Shown: positions 51,524-59,532 of the stretch, piece by piece
How the letters are laid out: each line of letters starts with the position of its first letter
Numbering within the stretch: the stretch's first letter is position 1
Source of the DNA: Rhizobium sp. BK251
GTDB lineage: Bacteria; Pseudomonadota; Alphaproteobacteria; Rhizobiales; Rhizobiaceae
Reading direction: 5' to 3'
Assembly (NCBI RefSeq): GCF_004345245.1
Contig: NZ_SLUQ01000010.1
Location: forward strand, 1 to 64,000
DNA: 64,000 bases
Position numbers and translations under genes: made by a program
The notes under the pieces: generated by a model
The model's database searches: none
What the model was told of the DNA's origin: nothing
Seen by the model: only the letters and a program-made list of their open reading frames with translations

Positions 51524-52747
51524 TCAAGCCAGTCGTGCTACCGCCTCTTTGGCGGCCCGTACACCGCTCTCCCAGGCGCCATGCACCGTCGAGAAGTCTG
51601 ACGTGTGCGTGGCCTCGCCTGCGAAGAACAGTCGGTCATCAACCGGTCTCGCCAATATCCTGCGGGCGTCGGATTGTCCCGGTCGCGCATGACTGTAGGA
51701 GCCGCGTATCCAGTCGGTGCGGCACCACGAGGACGCCGCCAGGGGGCGCAGGTGACGGCGAATATTGCTGCCCAGCAAGGCCGACAACTGATCCATCGCA
51801 AAGGCAAACGCGTCCAGCAATCCGGCACGCTCGATGACGACGGCACCTGCGCCACCGAAGAATCCCTCGATCAACGGCCGGCCAAGCGGCCGGATATAGT
51901 AGCTGCCGGTTTCGGCGTTGCGCGGATCGCCAAGGAGGTGCGTCTCAGGCTCGAGACCGTGGTCGCCTTGCAGTTCGAAGAACAACTTGTCAGCCAGGCC
52001 AAGCGGCAACTGGCTTGCGGCATGAAGGTGATCGTCGGCGATGGGGTCGAACGCGATCGCTCCGCTGGCAAGCACGGTTGTCGACGCGGTGATGACCGCG
52101 GCCCGAGCGGTGATCGGGCCGTGATCGGTATCCAGCCGCACGCCATTTCCCGCCAGCGCGATGCGACGCACAGGTGTTGACGGTCGCAGTGCGGCGTCGG
52201 GAACGATCGAAGCAATCAGATTGCCGTAGCCCTCGCGCACTCGCCAGTTGGCGTCGGATGCGGTGGCTTCGTAGGCCAGGAAGTCTTTGATGGACAGGCG
52301 ATCGAGTGGCGCCCCGTTGAGGTATCCGCTCGTGGAGTCGCAAAAGGCATTCCATTCGCCGTTCGGGGGCAGGGCGTCGGACGCACGGTCGCTTGGCAGC
52401 ACAGTGTTGCGAATGCGGTTGTTGAAATCGTCCCACGCGGCTTCCGCCGCCTTCTGTTCCTCCGGTGAGAACCCCAGATCGTGCCATTGCTTTCGCCACG
52501 CCGTCGGCCCGCGTTCGATGGTGAACCCGGCCTCGCGCGCCATCTCGACGAGTGGGTTGCGTTCGGCCGAATGAAGCCAGCCGCAGCCCATGTCGAGTGG
52601 CATTCCGCCCAACTCGATCGTCCAGGCCCGGCCGCCGACGCGGTCGCTCGCTTCCAGAATGACGACGGAGATGCCGGCAACTGACAGGGCGCGAGCAGCG
52701 GCAATCCCGGCAGCGCCGGCACCCACAATCGCCACGTCGTAATCCAT
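51524..52747 (-). CDS. FAD-dependent amine oxidase family protein
   Basis: The 407-aa protein opens with the dinucleotide-binding VAIVGAGAAGIAAARAL and EASDRVGGRAWTIELGG, and ends with the FAD-contact motif LFFAGEATHTSDFSTVHGAWESGVRAA, the flavin monoamine oxidase pattern. It is soluble with no signal peptide. ATG 52747 follows GGGGAGCGG; the start at 52768 has no site. Substrate could be a polyamine or amino acid. Confidence 0.88.
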   Translation of the reverse strand: MDYDVAIVGAGAAGIAAARALSVAGISVVILEASDRVGGRAWTIELGGMPLDMGCGWLHSAERNPLVEMAREAGFTIERGPTAWRKQWHDLGFSPEEQKAAEAAWDDFNNRIRNTVLPSDRASDALPPNGEWNAFCDSTSGYLNGAPLDRLSIKDFLAYEATASDANWRVREGYGNLIASIVPDAALRPSTPVRRIALAGNGVRLDTDHGPITARAAVITASTTVLASGAIAFDPIADDHLHAASQLPLGLADKLFFELQGDHGLEPETHLLGDPRNAETGSYYIRPLGRPLIEGFFGGAGAVVIERAGLLDAFAFAMDQLSALLGSNIRRHLRPLAASSWCRTDWIRGSYSHARPGQSDARRILARPVDDRLFFAGEATHTSDFSTVHGAWESGVRAAKEAVARLA

Positions 52748-52844
52748 GGTCGCCGCTCCCCGTCTCAAGGCGCTCGGTCACCTGCCCCGAGTGGGTTCTA
52801 CTAGGGAATCGGCACCTCTTCAACGAGCGTGAAAGACTGTTACT

Positions 52845-54383
52845 ATGCGGGGCATGACGTTCTTCGAAACACTCGTCGCTTTGCTGGCCGTCGCGATCTT
52901 GCTCCTGCAGGTGACGAGACGCATGCGGTTACCCTATCCGGGCATCCTCGCTGCCGCAGGCGTCGGCGTGGCGATGTTGCCGGGCGCTCCTGACATTCCG
53001 ATCGATCCCCCGACTGCGCTTGCATTGTTCATCGCGCCCGTCCTGGTCGATTCCGCATACGACTTTCCGCTGGGCGCTGCGCGGCGAATGCTGCTGCCGC
53101 TCTTCGTCTATGCCGTGGTGGCGGTGCTGTTCACGACCGGTGTAGTGGTGTCGATCAGCGCGCTGACCGTCGGGCTTCCGATCGCGGTGGCGATCACGCT
53201 TGGAGCCATCGTTGCGCCACCGGATGCCGCGGCGGCTACCGCAGTCCTCTCCAACCTGCCGATCGACCGTCGTGTCGACGCACTGCTCAAAGGCGAAAGC
53301 CTGTTCAACGACGCGACGGCGCTTCTCCTGTTTAGCGCCGCGTTGACTGTCCAGGCTACGGGCGGGTTCGAGAGGGAAACCGTGCTGCGGATCACCTTGG
53401 CGGCACCTGGCGGAATTCTGTTCGGCATCGCTTTCGGGTTTGTCGTCTCGCGCATCATGCCCGTCATCGGAAGCACGGTCGGCGGCACGCTGCTTCAGTT
53501 CGTCTACGCGTTTGCGACGTGGCTGATTGCCGAGCGTCTGCACCTGTCGGCGGTCCTGGCCACGGTGGCCAGCGCGATGACGATCGCCACGCTCGCCAAA
53601 ATCGACGACCCTCCGCGCATGCGGGTGCATTCCTTCGCTGTCTGGACAACCGTTGTCTTCCTGTTGAATGTGGTAGCGTTCCTGCTGATGGGACTGCAGG
53701 CCCGCCGCATTGTCGAAGCGATGTCCGCTGCCGAACTCCAGCGGGCGCTCTGGTTCGCCGCCATCGTCGTCGTGGGTGTCATCGCGTCGCGCCTCGCGAT
53801 CGCTTTCTTGTTTCACGCCATCGTCGCCTTTCGCCATCGTCGTGGCCACGATCTGGCCCCCTTCGAGAATGCCGAGACCTTCCTCGTCGGCTGGGCGGGA
53901 ATGCGTGGACTCGTCACGCTCGCCACGGCGTTCGCGTTGCCCGCGAATTTCCCGGAAAGAGACCTCGTCGTACTGACCGCCTTTTCGGTCGTGCTTGCGA
54001 CACTGGTCATCCAGGGAGGCACTCTCGCGCCCATGATCCGCATCCTGAAGCTCGGACGGGAGGATAAGGCGCGACAGGAAATCCACTGGGCTCGCAAGTC
54101 GCTTGCGCAGGCCGCGCTAAGTCGCCTTGAAGGCGAGGAAGGCGCCGACGTCGATGCCGTTCGGCTGGCCTATCGTGAGATTTGCGAAAGTAGCCGCTAT
54201 TCGCCGAAGGAGCGTAGCCGCAACTGGTCGCTCGCCGCCGTATTGGCACAGCGTCAACGCCTCGACGAGTTGCGGGAAGCCGATCTCATCGGCCCCAGCC
54301 AGTACCTGGAACTGCAAGAAGATCTAGACTGGAAGCAGCTCGCAGTCGTTTCGGACGAAGAAAAGCGCATTGCTGAGAGCTAG
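52845..54383 (+). CDS. CPA1-family sodium/proton antiporter
   Basis: The 512-aa protein has about twelve hydrophobic spans, the antiporter core IVAPPDAAAATAVLSNLPI and KGESLFNDATALLLFS (with the acidic ion-site residues), and WAGMRGLVTLATAFALP, followed by a soluble C-terminal domain of about 110 residues. It should exchange Na+ or K+ for H+ across the inner membrane. Two close starts exist (52845 and 52854). Confidence 0.9.
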   Translation: MRGMTFFETLVALLAVAILLLQVTRRMRLPYPGILAAAGVGVAMLPGAPDIPIDPPTALALFIAPVLVDSAYDFPLGAARRMLLPLFVYAVVAVLFTTGVVVSISALTVGLPIAVAITLGAIVAPPDAAAATAVLSNLPIDRRVDALLKGESLFNDATALLLFSAALTVQATGGFERETVLRITLAAPGGILFGIAFGFVVSRIMPVIGSTVGGTLLQFVYAFATWLIAERLHLSAVLATVASAMTIATLAKIDDPPRMRVHSFAVWTTVVFLLNVVAFLLMGLQARRIVEAMSAAELQRALWFAAIVVVGVIASRLAIAFLFHAIVAFRHRRGHDLAPFENAETFLVGWAGMRGLVTLATAFALPANFPERDLVVLTAFSVVLATLVIQGGTLAPMIRILKLGREDKARQEIHWARKSLAQAALSRLEGEEGADVDAVRLAYREICESSRYSPKERSRNWSLAAVLAQRQRLDELREADLIGPSQYLELQEDLDWKQLAVVSDEEKRIAES

Positions 54384-54405
54384 ACCGTAGGCGGGAGCGG
54401 CCGGG

Positions 54406-55512
54406 CTATTCAGCCTCGAAGAGGTCCTTGAACCGGCTTGGCGCTGATCGACGGTATTGTTTGGGAACTCGCACTTTCCCGCCAAGGTGGGCCGCCGCGT
54501 GCCAAGGCCAGTTCGGATCGAACAGGATTGCTCGAGCGAGTGCAACCATGTCGGCGTCGCCGGTCCCGACAATGGCCTCCGCCTGGTCGAATCCCGTGAT
54601 CAGTCCCACCGCGACCACCGGTATGCGCACCACGCTCTTTACGGCACGTGCAAAAGGAACCTGGTAGCCTGGCCCGACCGCAATTTTCTGGTCGGGGTGC
54701 AAGCCGCCGCTGGAGACGTGGATGATGTCGCATCCACGCCCCTCCAACTCGTGCGCGAAGGCTAGCGTCTGTTCAATGTCCCAACCGCCCTCGATCCAGT
54801 CCGTCGCCGAGACCCGCGCCGACACGGGTCTTTCAGCAGGAAATGCCGACCTGACTGCGTCGAACACCTCGAGCGGAAATCTCATTCGGTTTTTCAACGA
54901 GCCACCATATTCGTCGGTTCGGTGATTTGTGAGAGGCGACAGGAACTGATGCAGCAGGTAGCCGTGGGCGGCATGGAGCTGGACGAAATCGATGCCCATC
55001 TTTGCAGCGCGCGCTGACGCGGACACGAAGGCGTCGCGCACCCGCTTCAGTCCTTCCTTGTCCAATGAACGGGGCTCAGGCATGCCGGCGCTGTAGGCGA
55101 TGCTCGAAGGGGCAAAGGTCTGCCAGCCAAGCGCGTCCGCCGGCGAAAATTGTCCACCGCCTTTCCACGGCACTTCCGTGGAGGCCTTCCGTCCAGCGTG
55201 ACTCAACTGTATCCCAATGGGAATGTCCGACCAGCGGCGAATGCTTTCCAGGGTTAGGCTCATCGCTCGGTGCGTTTGGTCGTTCCAAAGTCCGAGATCA
55301 GCATAGGTTATGCGTCCCTCTGGGACGACTGCAGTCGCTTCGATGGTGAGGAGGGCGGCGCCCGACAAGGCGAGCTTGCCGAGATGGATGAGGTGCCATT
55401 CGTTCATGCAGCCGTCTTCCGCCGAGTATTGGCACATCGGCGCGATCACGATCCTGTTGTTCAGGGAAAGACCGCGTATCTGCATTGGTTCGAAGAGAGC
55501 GGATCTAGCCAT
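54406..55512 (-). CDS. NADH:flavin oxidoreductase, old yellow enzyme (YqjM-like)
   Basis: The 368-aa protein is a TIM-barrel FMN enzyme of the YqjM/OYE class: VIAPMCQYSAEDG (Cys27 tunes the flavin), IQLSHAGRKAS and VQLHAAHGYLLHQFLSPLTN with the active-site region. It reduces activated C=C bonds such as those of enones. ATG 55512 follows GGAGTGAAAGGG; the longer frame from 55566 lacks a site. The 250 bp upstream, to the next gene, show nothing special. Confidence 0.92.
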   Translation of the reverse strand: MARSALFEPMQIRGLSLNNRIVIAPMCQYSAEDGCMNEWHLIHLGKLALSGAALLTIEATAVVPEGRITYADLGLWNDQTHRAMSLTLESIRRWSDIPIGIQLSHAGRKASTEVPWKGGGQFSPADALGWQTFAPSSIAYSAGMPEPRSLDKEGLKRVRDAFVSASARAAKMGIDFVQLHAAHGYLLHQFLSPLTNHRTDEYGGSLKNRMRFPLEVFDAVRSAFPAERPVSARVSATDWIEGGWDIEQTLAFAHELEGRGCDIIHVSSGGLHPDQKIAVGPGYQVPFARAVKSVVRIPVVAVGLITGFDQAEAIVGTGDADMVALARAILFDPNWPWHAAAHLGGKVRVPKQYRRSAPSRFKDLFEAE

Positions 55513-55762
55513 CCCTTTCACTCCGCCAGGCCGATCGCGAGTCCAGACGACGGCCATGATGTTCAACGGGTCTGCGTTTACAGATGCAGTCCTGCAGGTC
55601 GTATCGCAGGCGCCCGACGCCTCGTTCGTCGCAACGGACTTCTGGAACCCCAGGTGATCGGACGCTGCGCATCAACTTTTAATAGCAATTATGCCCACAC
55701 CGCCGTCGACGCACAATAAAGTGTCGTCAATTCCGGTGAAAACTGCCGGCGAAAGCCGCCCG

Positions 55763-56059
55763 TCACACAACATCAACCGCGCGGACGGTCATGGGGAGAC
55801 GGTCCGCAAGCTCGCCAATCCGTGAAAGATAGTGCTGGAAGTGCCGGCTAGCCTTGTGAGCCGCTGCTGCGGCCTCGTCCAGATAGAGCTCGTCCAGCAT
55901 GAACCGCGTGGGCAGCTCTGCATCCCGCCAAAGGTCGTACCGGATGTTTCCGTCTTCGGCCCGTGATGGCCCGACCATTCCGCGAAGCAACTCTTCGAGT
56001 TCCCCGGCTCGCCCTTCCTTAGCGGTGAGAACGGCAAACACTTTGATCGATGCGCTCAA
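55763..56059 (-). CDS. Antibiotic biosynthesis monooxygenase-domain protein (TTG start)
   Basis: The 98-aa product (SASIKVFAVLTAKEGRAGEL, then EDGNIRYDLWRDAELPTRFMLDELYLDEAAAAAHKASRHFQHYL) is a ferredoxin-like ABM domain close to YgiN-type quinol monooxygenases. The family starts at this point: GGGGAG lies eight bases before TTG 56059, while the ATG at 56170 would add 37 residues of unlike composition. It is on the same strand as the old yellow enzyme gene and could serve the same quinone or enone stress. Confidence 0.82.
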   Translation of the reverse strand: MSASIKVFAVLTAKEGRAGELEELLRGMVGPSRAEDGNIRYDLWRDAELPTRFMLDELYLDEAAAAAHKASRHFQHYLSRIGELADRLPMTVRAVDVV

Positions 56060-56352
56060 TTTCTCATCTCCCCACGAGATCGAAGACGTGCATCGCTTCC
56101 GGATTCCGGTTCCAGAAGGCGCTTGCCGACGCCAACAAGTGATCATGGGGAGAGCGTACCGCGGCGCCACGCTTCGAGCGCGTTAAACGCTGTGAAATCC
56201 CTTGCAAACGAAGTTTCACCGGATTTGCAGGCGGCCGCTCGTCCGGAAAAATTTACCTAATTTAACCGCAGGTTTTCCCGAACACCCTGTAAGGTTTACT
56301 CCATCGGAGTTGGGCGAGGACTCGTATCTGTTGGACATCAGGGCCTGCCAAA

Positions 56353-57873
56353 ATGACGATGATAGAAAAAAAGCCAGTAGCCGGCGTCTTCTTCTTCGGC
56401 CCATACCGCCTCAATGCGGTCGAGCGAACCTTGGTGCGCGAAGGCAGCAAGGTAATTCTAGGAAGCCGCGCCTTCGACCTGCTGGTGGCGCTCGTCCAAC
56501 GACAGGGCGCCGTTCTTTCCCGCCGCGAGCTTATGGAATTTGCCTGGTCGGGCCTGAGCGTCGAGGATTCCAACGTCCGGGTTCAAATCGCGCGTCTCCG
56601 GCGAGAGATCGGGTGTGGCGACAACGGCATTCGCTACATCGCAAGCGTGTCCGGTCGGGGATATAGCTTCGTCGCGCCGGTCGAGTGGAGCGAGGAGGGG
56701 CCCCCGCAATCAGTTCGCGTCGAAGGATCGTATGGGTTGCCGCCCCTCCTGAAGAGGGCACTCGGCCGTGAGGACAACGTTGTCGAGCTCTCCCAGGCTC
56801 TTCGAGAGCGCCGCTTCGTCACCGTCGTAGGGGCGGGGGGTGTGGGCAAGACTACCCTCGTTACTCTGGTGGCGCACAGGCTGCCCGATTTCCCCAGAAT
56901 CTATTTCGTCGATCTTGGTACCTTGGAAGCCGGAGCCCTGATAAACGACGCCGTGGCGTCAGCGATCGGCGTTCCGTCGACGGACGAAGACACGCAGGCA
57001 GGCATCACCGATCGCTTGTCCGGAGCGCCAACGCTCATGATTCTGGATAACTGTGAGCACGTCATCGACGCGGTGGCCGAACTGGTCCAGCCGGCACTAA
57101 GGGCTTCGTCGAATGTCCATTTTCTACTGACCAGCAGGGAAGCACTGCGGCTGCCGGGCGAGGCAGTCTATCTCCTGCGGCCCCTCGGCGCTCCACCGCA
57201 TACGGGGCGGCTTACCGCCAAACAGGCACTATTCTGGCCCGCCGTAGAGCTGTTCATGGAACGGGCCGCCGATGGCGGACACCACCAGCCATTGGGCGAC
57301 GAGCAGGCGGCGACCGTTGCAGCCATCTGCCGCAGGCTGGACGGCAATCCCCTTGCCATCGAGCTTGTCGCAAGCCGAGTCGGTGCGTACGGACTTGATA
57401 GAGTGGCGGAACTGCTCGACGACCGCTTGTCATTGTGCTGGCGCGGGAGCCGAAACGCCGTTCCGCGCCATCAGACGGTCGAAGCTATGCTGGACTGGAG
57501 CTACGCCCTCCTGTCCGAAAAGAGCCAGAAGGTGCTGCATAGGCTGTCGGTATTCTCGGGCGAGTTTTCGCTTGATGCCGCCGCAGCGGTTGCGGGTGGC
57601 GACGACATCGGACCTTCCGACATCTCCGGGGCGATCGTCGATCTTGTCGACAAATCTCTCCTGGCGTTCCAGGGGGGAACTGGTCCTGCGCGGCTCAAGC
57701 TGCTGGGTATCACACGGACATACGCAGCATTGAAACTGGCGGAGTCGGACGAGAACACGCGCATTCGCGGAAAGCATGCGCTCCTTCGCATGCAAAATTT
57801 CCCTCAGCGCGCATTTAGCGGGAAGGTCCCCTTCGCCGACACACGCCACAGGCCAGCTCAGCCTCTTTTCTAG
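56353..57873 (+). CDS. Winged-helix/NTPase regulator, C-terminally truncated
   Basis: The 506-aa protein has an OmpR-type winged helix (about 12-108, ending IRYIASVSGRGYSFV), then an AAA/NB-ARC-like NTPase with Walker A GAGGVGKTT (160-168) and Walker B LMILDNCEH (228-236), and RLDGNPLAIEL. The paralog at 59533-62358 goes on for about 435 residues of TPR-like helices; here the frame ends after a short unrelated tail (RAFSGKVPFADTRHRPAQPL). The break suggests a deletion or frameshift. It may be inactive or act without its sensor half. Confidence 0.82.
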   Translation: MTMIEKKPVAGVFFFGPYRLNAVERTLVREGSKVILGSRAFDLLVALVQRQGAVLSRRELMEFAWSGLSVEDSNVRVQIARLRREIGCGDNGIRYIASVSGRGYSFVAPVEWSEEGPPQSVRVEGSYGLPPLLKRALGREDNVVELSQALRERRFVTVVGAGGVGKTTLVTLVAHRLPDFPRIYFVDLGTLEAGALINDAVASAIGVPSTDEDTQAGITDRLSGAPTLMILDNCEHVIDAVAELVQPALRASSNVHFLLTSREALRLPGEAVYLLRPLGAPPHTGRLTAKQALFWPAVELFMERAADGGHHQPLGDEQAATVAAICRRLDGNPLAIELVASRVGAYGLDRVAELLDDRLSLCWRGSRNAVPRHQTVEAMLDWSYALLSEKSQKVLHRLSVFSGEFSLDAAAAVAGGDDIGPSDISGAIVDLVDKSLLAFQGGTGPARLKLLGITRTYAALKLAESDENTRIRGKHALLRMQNFPQRAFSGKVPFADTRHRPAQPLF

Positions 57874-58059
57874 CCTTCGCCTTTCGGCGTCGGAACGGAG
57901 GTCGAATTCACCGTCGTTTACCACGATTAACTTACACAGCGGCGGGATGCCGACCATCATGCCGTCGCAGGCCCCAACAGTGCCCGCTTGCAGGCGAAAC
58001 CCAATCGACCCTTATTCTGCCCCTGACGATCCGCCAGCGGCAATAGATAAGTTAGGACA

Positions 58060-58227
58060 ATGTCCAACACGTCGATCAGACTTGAAGAAGCAAAGCGGGG
58101 GCTGAATGCCGGCGGAGGCATTCCCGTCGTCCGCGAGGGGCGGATCATCGGCGCCGTGGGAGCGAGCGCGGGATCCGTCGTGCAGTACATCGCCGTTGCA
58201 GAAGCCGCAATCGCTGCAATCGCGTGA
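58060..58227 (+). pseudogene. GlcG/HbpS-family (DUF336) remnant
   Basis: The 55-aa frame MSNTSIRLEEAKRGLNA...GGIPVVREGRIIGAVGASAG ends in a family-like helix (AVAEAAIAAIA). GlcG/HbpS proteins, some of which bind heme, are about 130-160 aa; only the C-terminal third, possibly with the first helix (IRLEEAKR), remains. An in-frame stop lies 9 bases upstream. AGGA stands just before the ATG, so a short peptide may still be made. The 186 bp before it hold no other recognisable sequence. Confidence 0.6.
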
Positions 58228-58281
58228 GGTCAAGACAAAGTCGTTCGGATGGACGTCAAACCAATCAAAGAGGAGATCGAC

Positions 58282-59334
58282 ATGAAAACGGCCCGTCTAC
58301 ACGAATACAAAAAACCACTCGTCCTGGAGGACGTGCCGGTTCCCGATATTCAGGCCGACGAAGTCCTGGTCGCCGTCAAGGCCTGCGGAATGTGCCGCTC
58401 TGACGTTCTTCTCGTCGATGGTTTCTTCAACGCGTATTCCGACATTCCGCGACCCATTACGCCGGGCCATGAGATCACCGGCGTTGTCCACAGGGCCGGT
58501 AGTCTGGTGTCGAAGTCCGCGATCAGAGAGGGCGACCATGTTGTCGTCGCACCGGGGTGGGGTGACGGCACGTGCCGGCACTGCTTGGTCGGCAATACGC
58601 AAATTTGCGCCAATGTACGCTGGCCGGGATTTGGCGCCTATGGCGGATTCGCGGAATTCATACCGGTTCCAGCCCGCTATGTGATCAAAGTCGACAAGCG
58701 CCTGAAGTTCGAGGAGATCGCACCGCTGACCGACGCGGGTCTAACACCCTATCGCGCCATCAAGAAGCTGCGCAACGCCGGCGTCCTCGGTCCGGATCGA
58801 GTGATCGGTGTCTTCGGCATAGGTGGTCTTGGCACCTACGCGGTGCAGTATGCGAAGCTGCTCGGAAGCGGAGCAAGGGTGGTAGCCTTCGCCCGCAATC
58901 CCGAAAAGCTTGCCCTCGCAAAGGAATACGGGGCTGACGACGTGATCAACATAAAGCGAAAATCCGTTGGCGATATCGCCGGCGAGCTCAAGGCGCTGAC
59001 GGGGCAGGGCGATATCGACGCGGCAGTTGACTGCGCCGGCGCTCAGGAGACCGTCGGGCTTGCGACCGGATTGCTGGCGATCAGCGGCTACTACGTGGAT
59101 GTCGGCTTCATCAGCGATCGCATCGATATTCCGCTCTTCCCGCGGGTCTCCCGGGAGCAGACGATCCAGGGATCGTTCTGGGGCAACAACACCGATCTTG
59201 CCGAGGTCATGGCGCTGGCCGCCAAGAACAAGATTCGCCACACCATCGAGACTTTCCCGTTCGAGCAGATCAACTCTTTCCTCGATCGCCTGAGAGAAGA
59301 CGAGATCGTCGGCAGATCGGTGCTGACGTTCTGA
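58282..59334 (+). CDS. Zinc-dependent alcohol dehydrogenase
   Basis: The 350-aa medium-chain dehydrogenase has the catalytic zinc site ACGMCRSDVLLVDG and PGHEITGVV and the NAD(P)-binding FGIGGLGTYAVQYAKLLG. The structural zinc loop reads DGTCRHCLVGNTQIC, with Asp where the first cysteine normally stands. AGAGGAGATCGAC precedes ATG 58282; the ATG at 58249 is less well placed. It lies between two winged-helix/NTPase regulators and next to a GlcG remnant. Substrate unknown. Confidence 0.88.
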   Translation: MKTARLHEYKKPLVLEDVPVPDIQADEVLVAVKACGMCRSDVLLVDGFFNAYSDIPRPITPGHEITGVVHRAGSLVSKSAIREGDHVVVAPGWGDGTCRHCLVGNTQICANVRWPGFGAYGGFAEFIPVPARYVIKVDKRLKFEEIAPLTDAGLTPYRAIKKLRNAGVLGPDRVIGVFGIGGLGTYAVQYAKLLGSGARVVAFARNPEKLALAKEYGADDVINIKRKSVGDIAGELKALTGQGDIDAAVDCAGAQETVGLATGLLAISGYYVDVGFISDRIDIPLFPRVSREQTIQGSFWGNNTDLAEVMALAAKNKIRHTIETFPFEQINSFLDRLREDEIVGRSVLTF

Positions 59335-59532
59335 TCCAGGCCGGGATTCGGCGTGCGTATCCATGCTCTGCGGGTTCGGCGGAGCCTCCGCGTCCCGTCG
59401 TTGCCGGCGGGTCGCGTTGACAGCTGCCATCTGCGGGCAGGTTATGGGGCGACGTTGAAGGAGAACCATTGTAGGCTATGGCCGCGAACGCTCAGGCACG
59501 CTGCCAAGTTCAGCAGCCACATTTCTCGGACC

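Noticed and set aside
52929..54086. 385-aa minus-strand frame opposite the antiporter
   Set aside because: Translation is a charged His/Arg/Asp-rich mirror of membrane spans.
57430..57960. 176-aa minus-strand frame as a continuation or antisense gene at the truncation
   Set aside because: It is antisense to the NTPase region and bears no TPR or known domain, so it does not explain the missing half.
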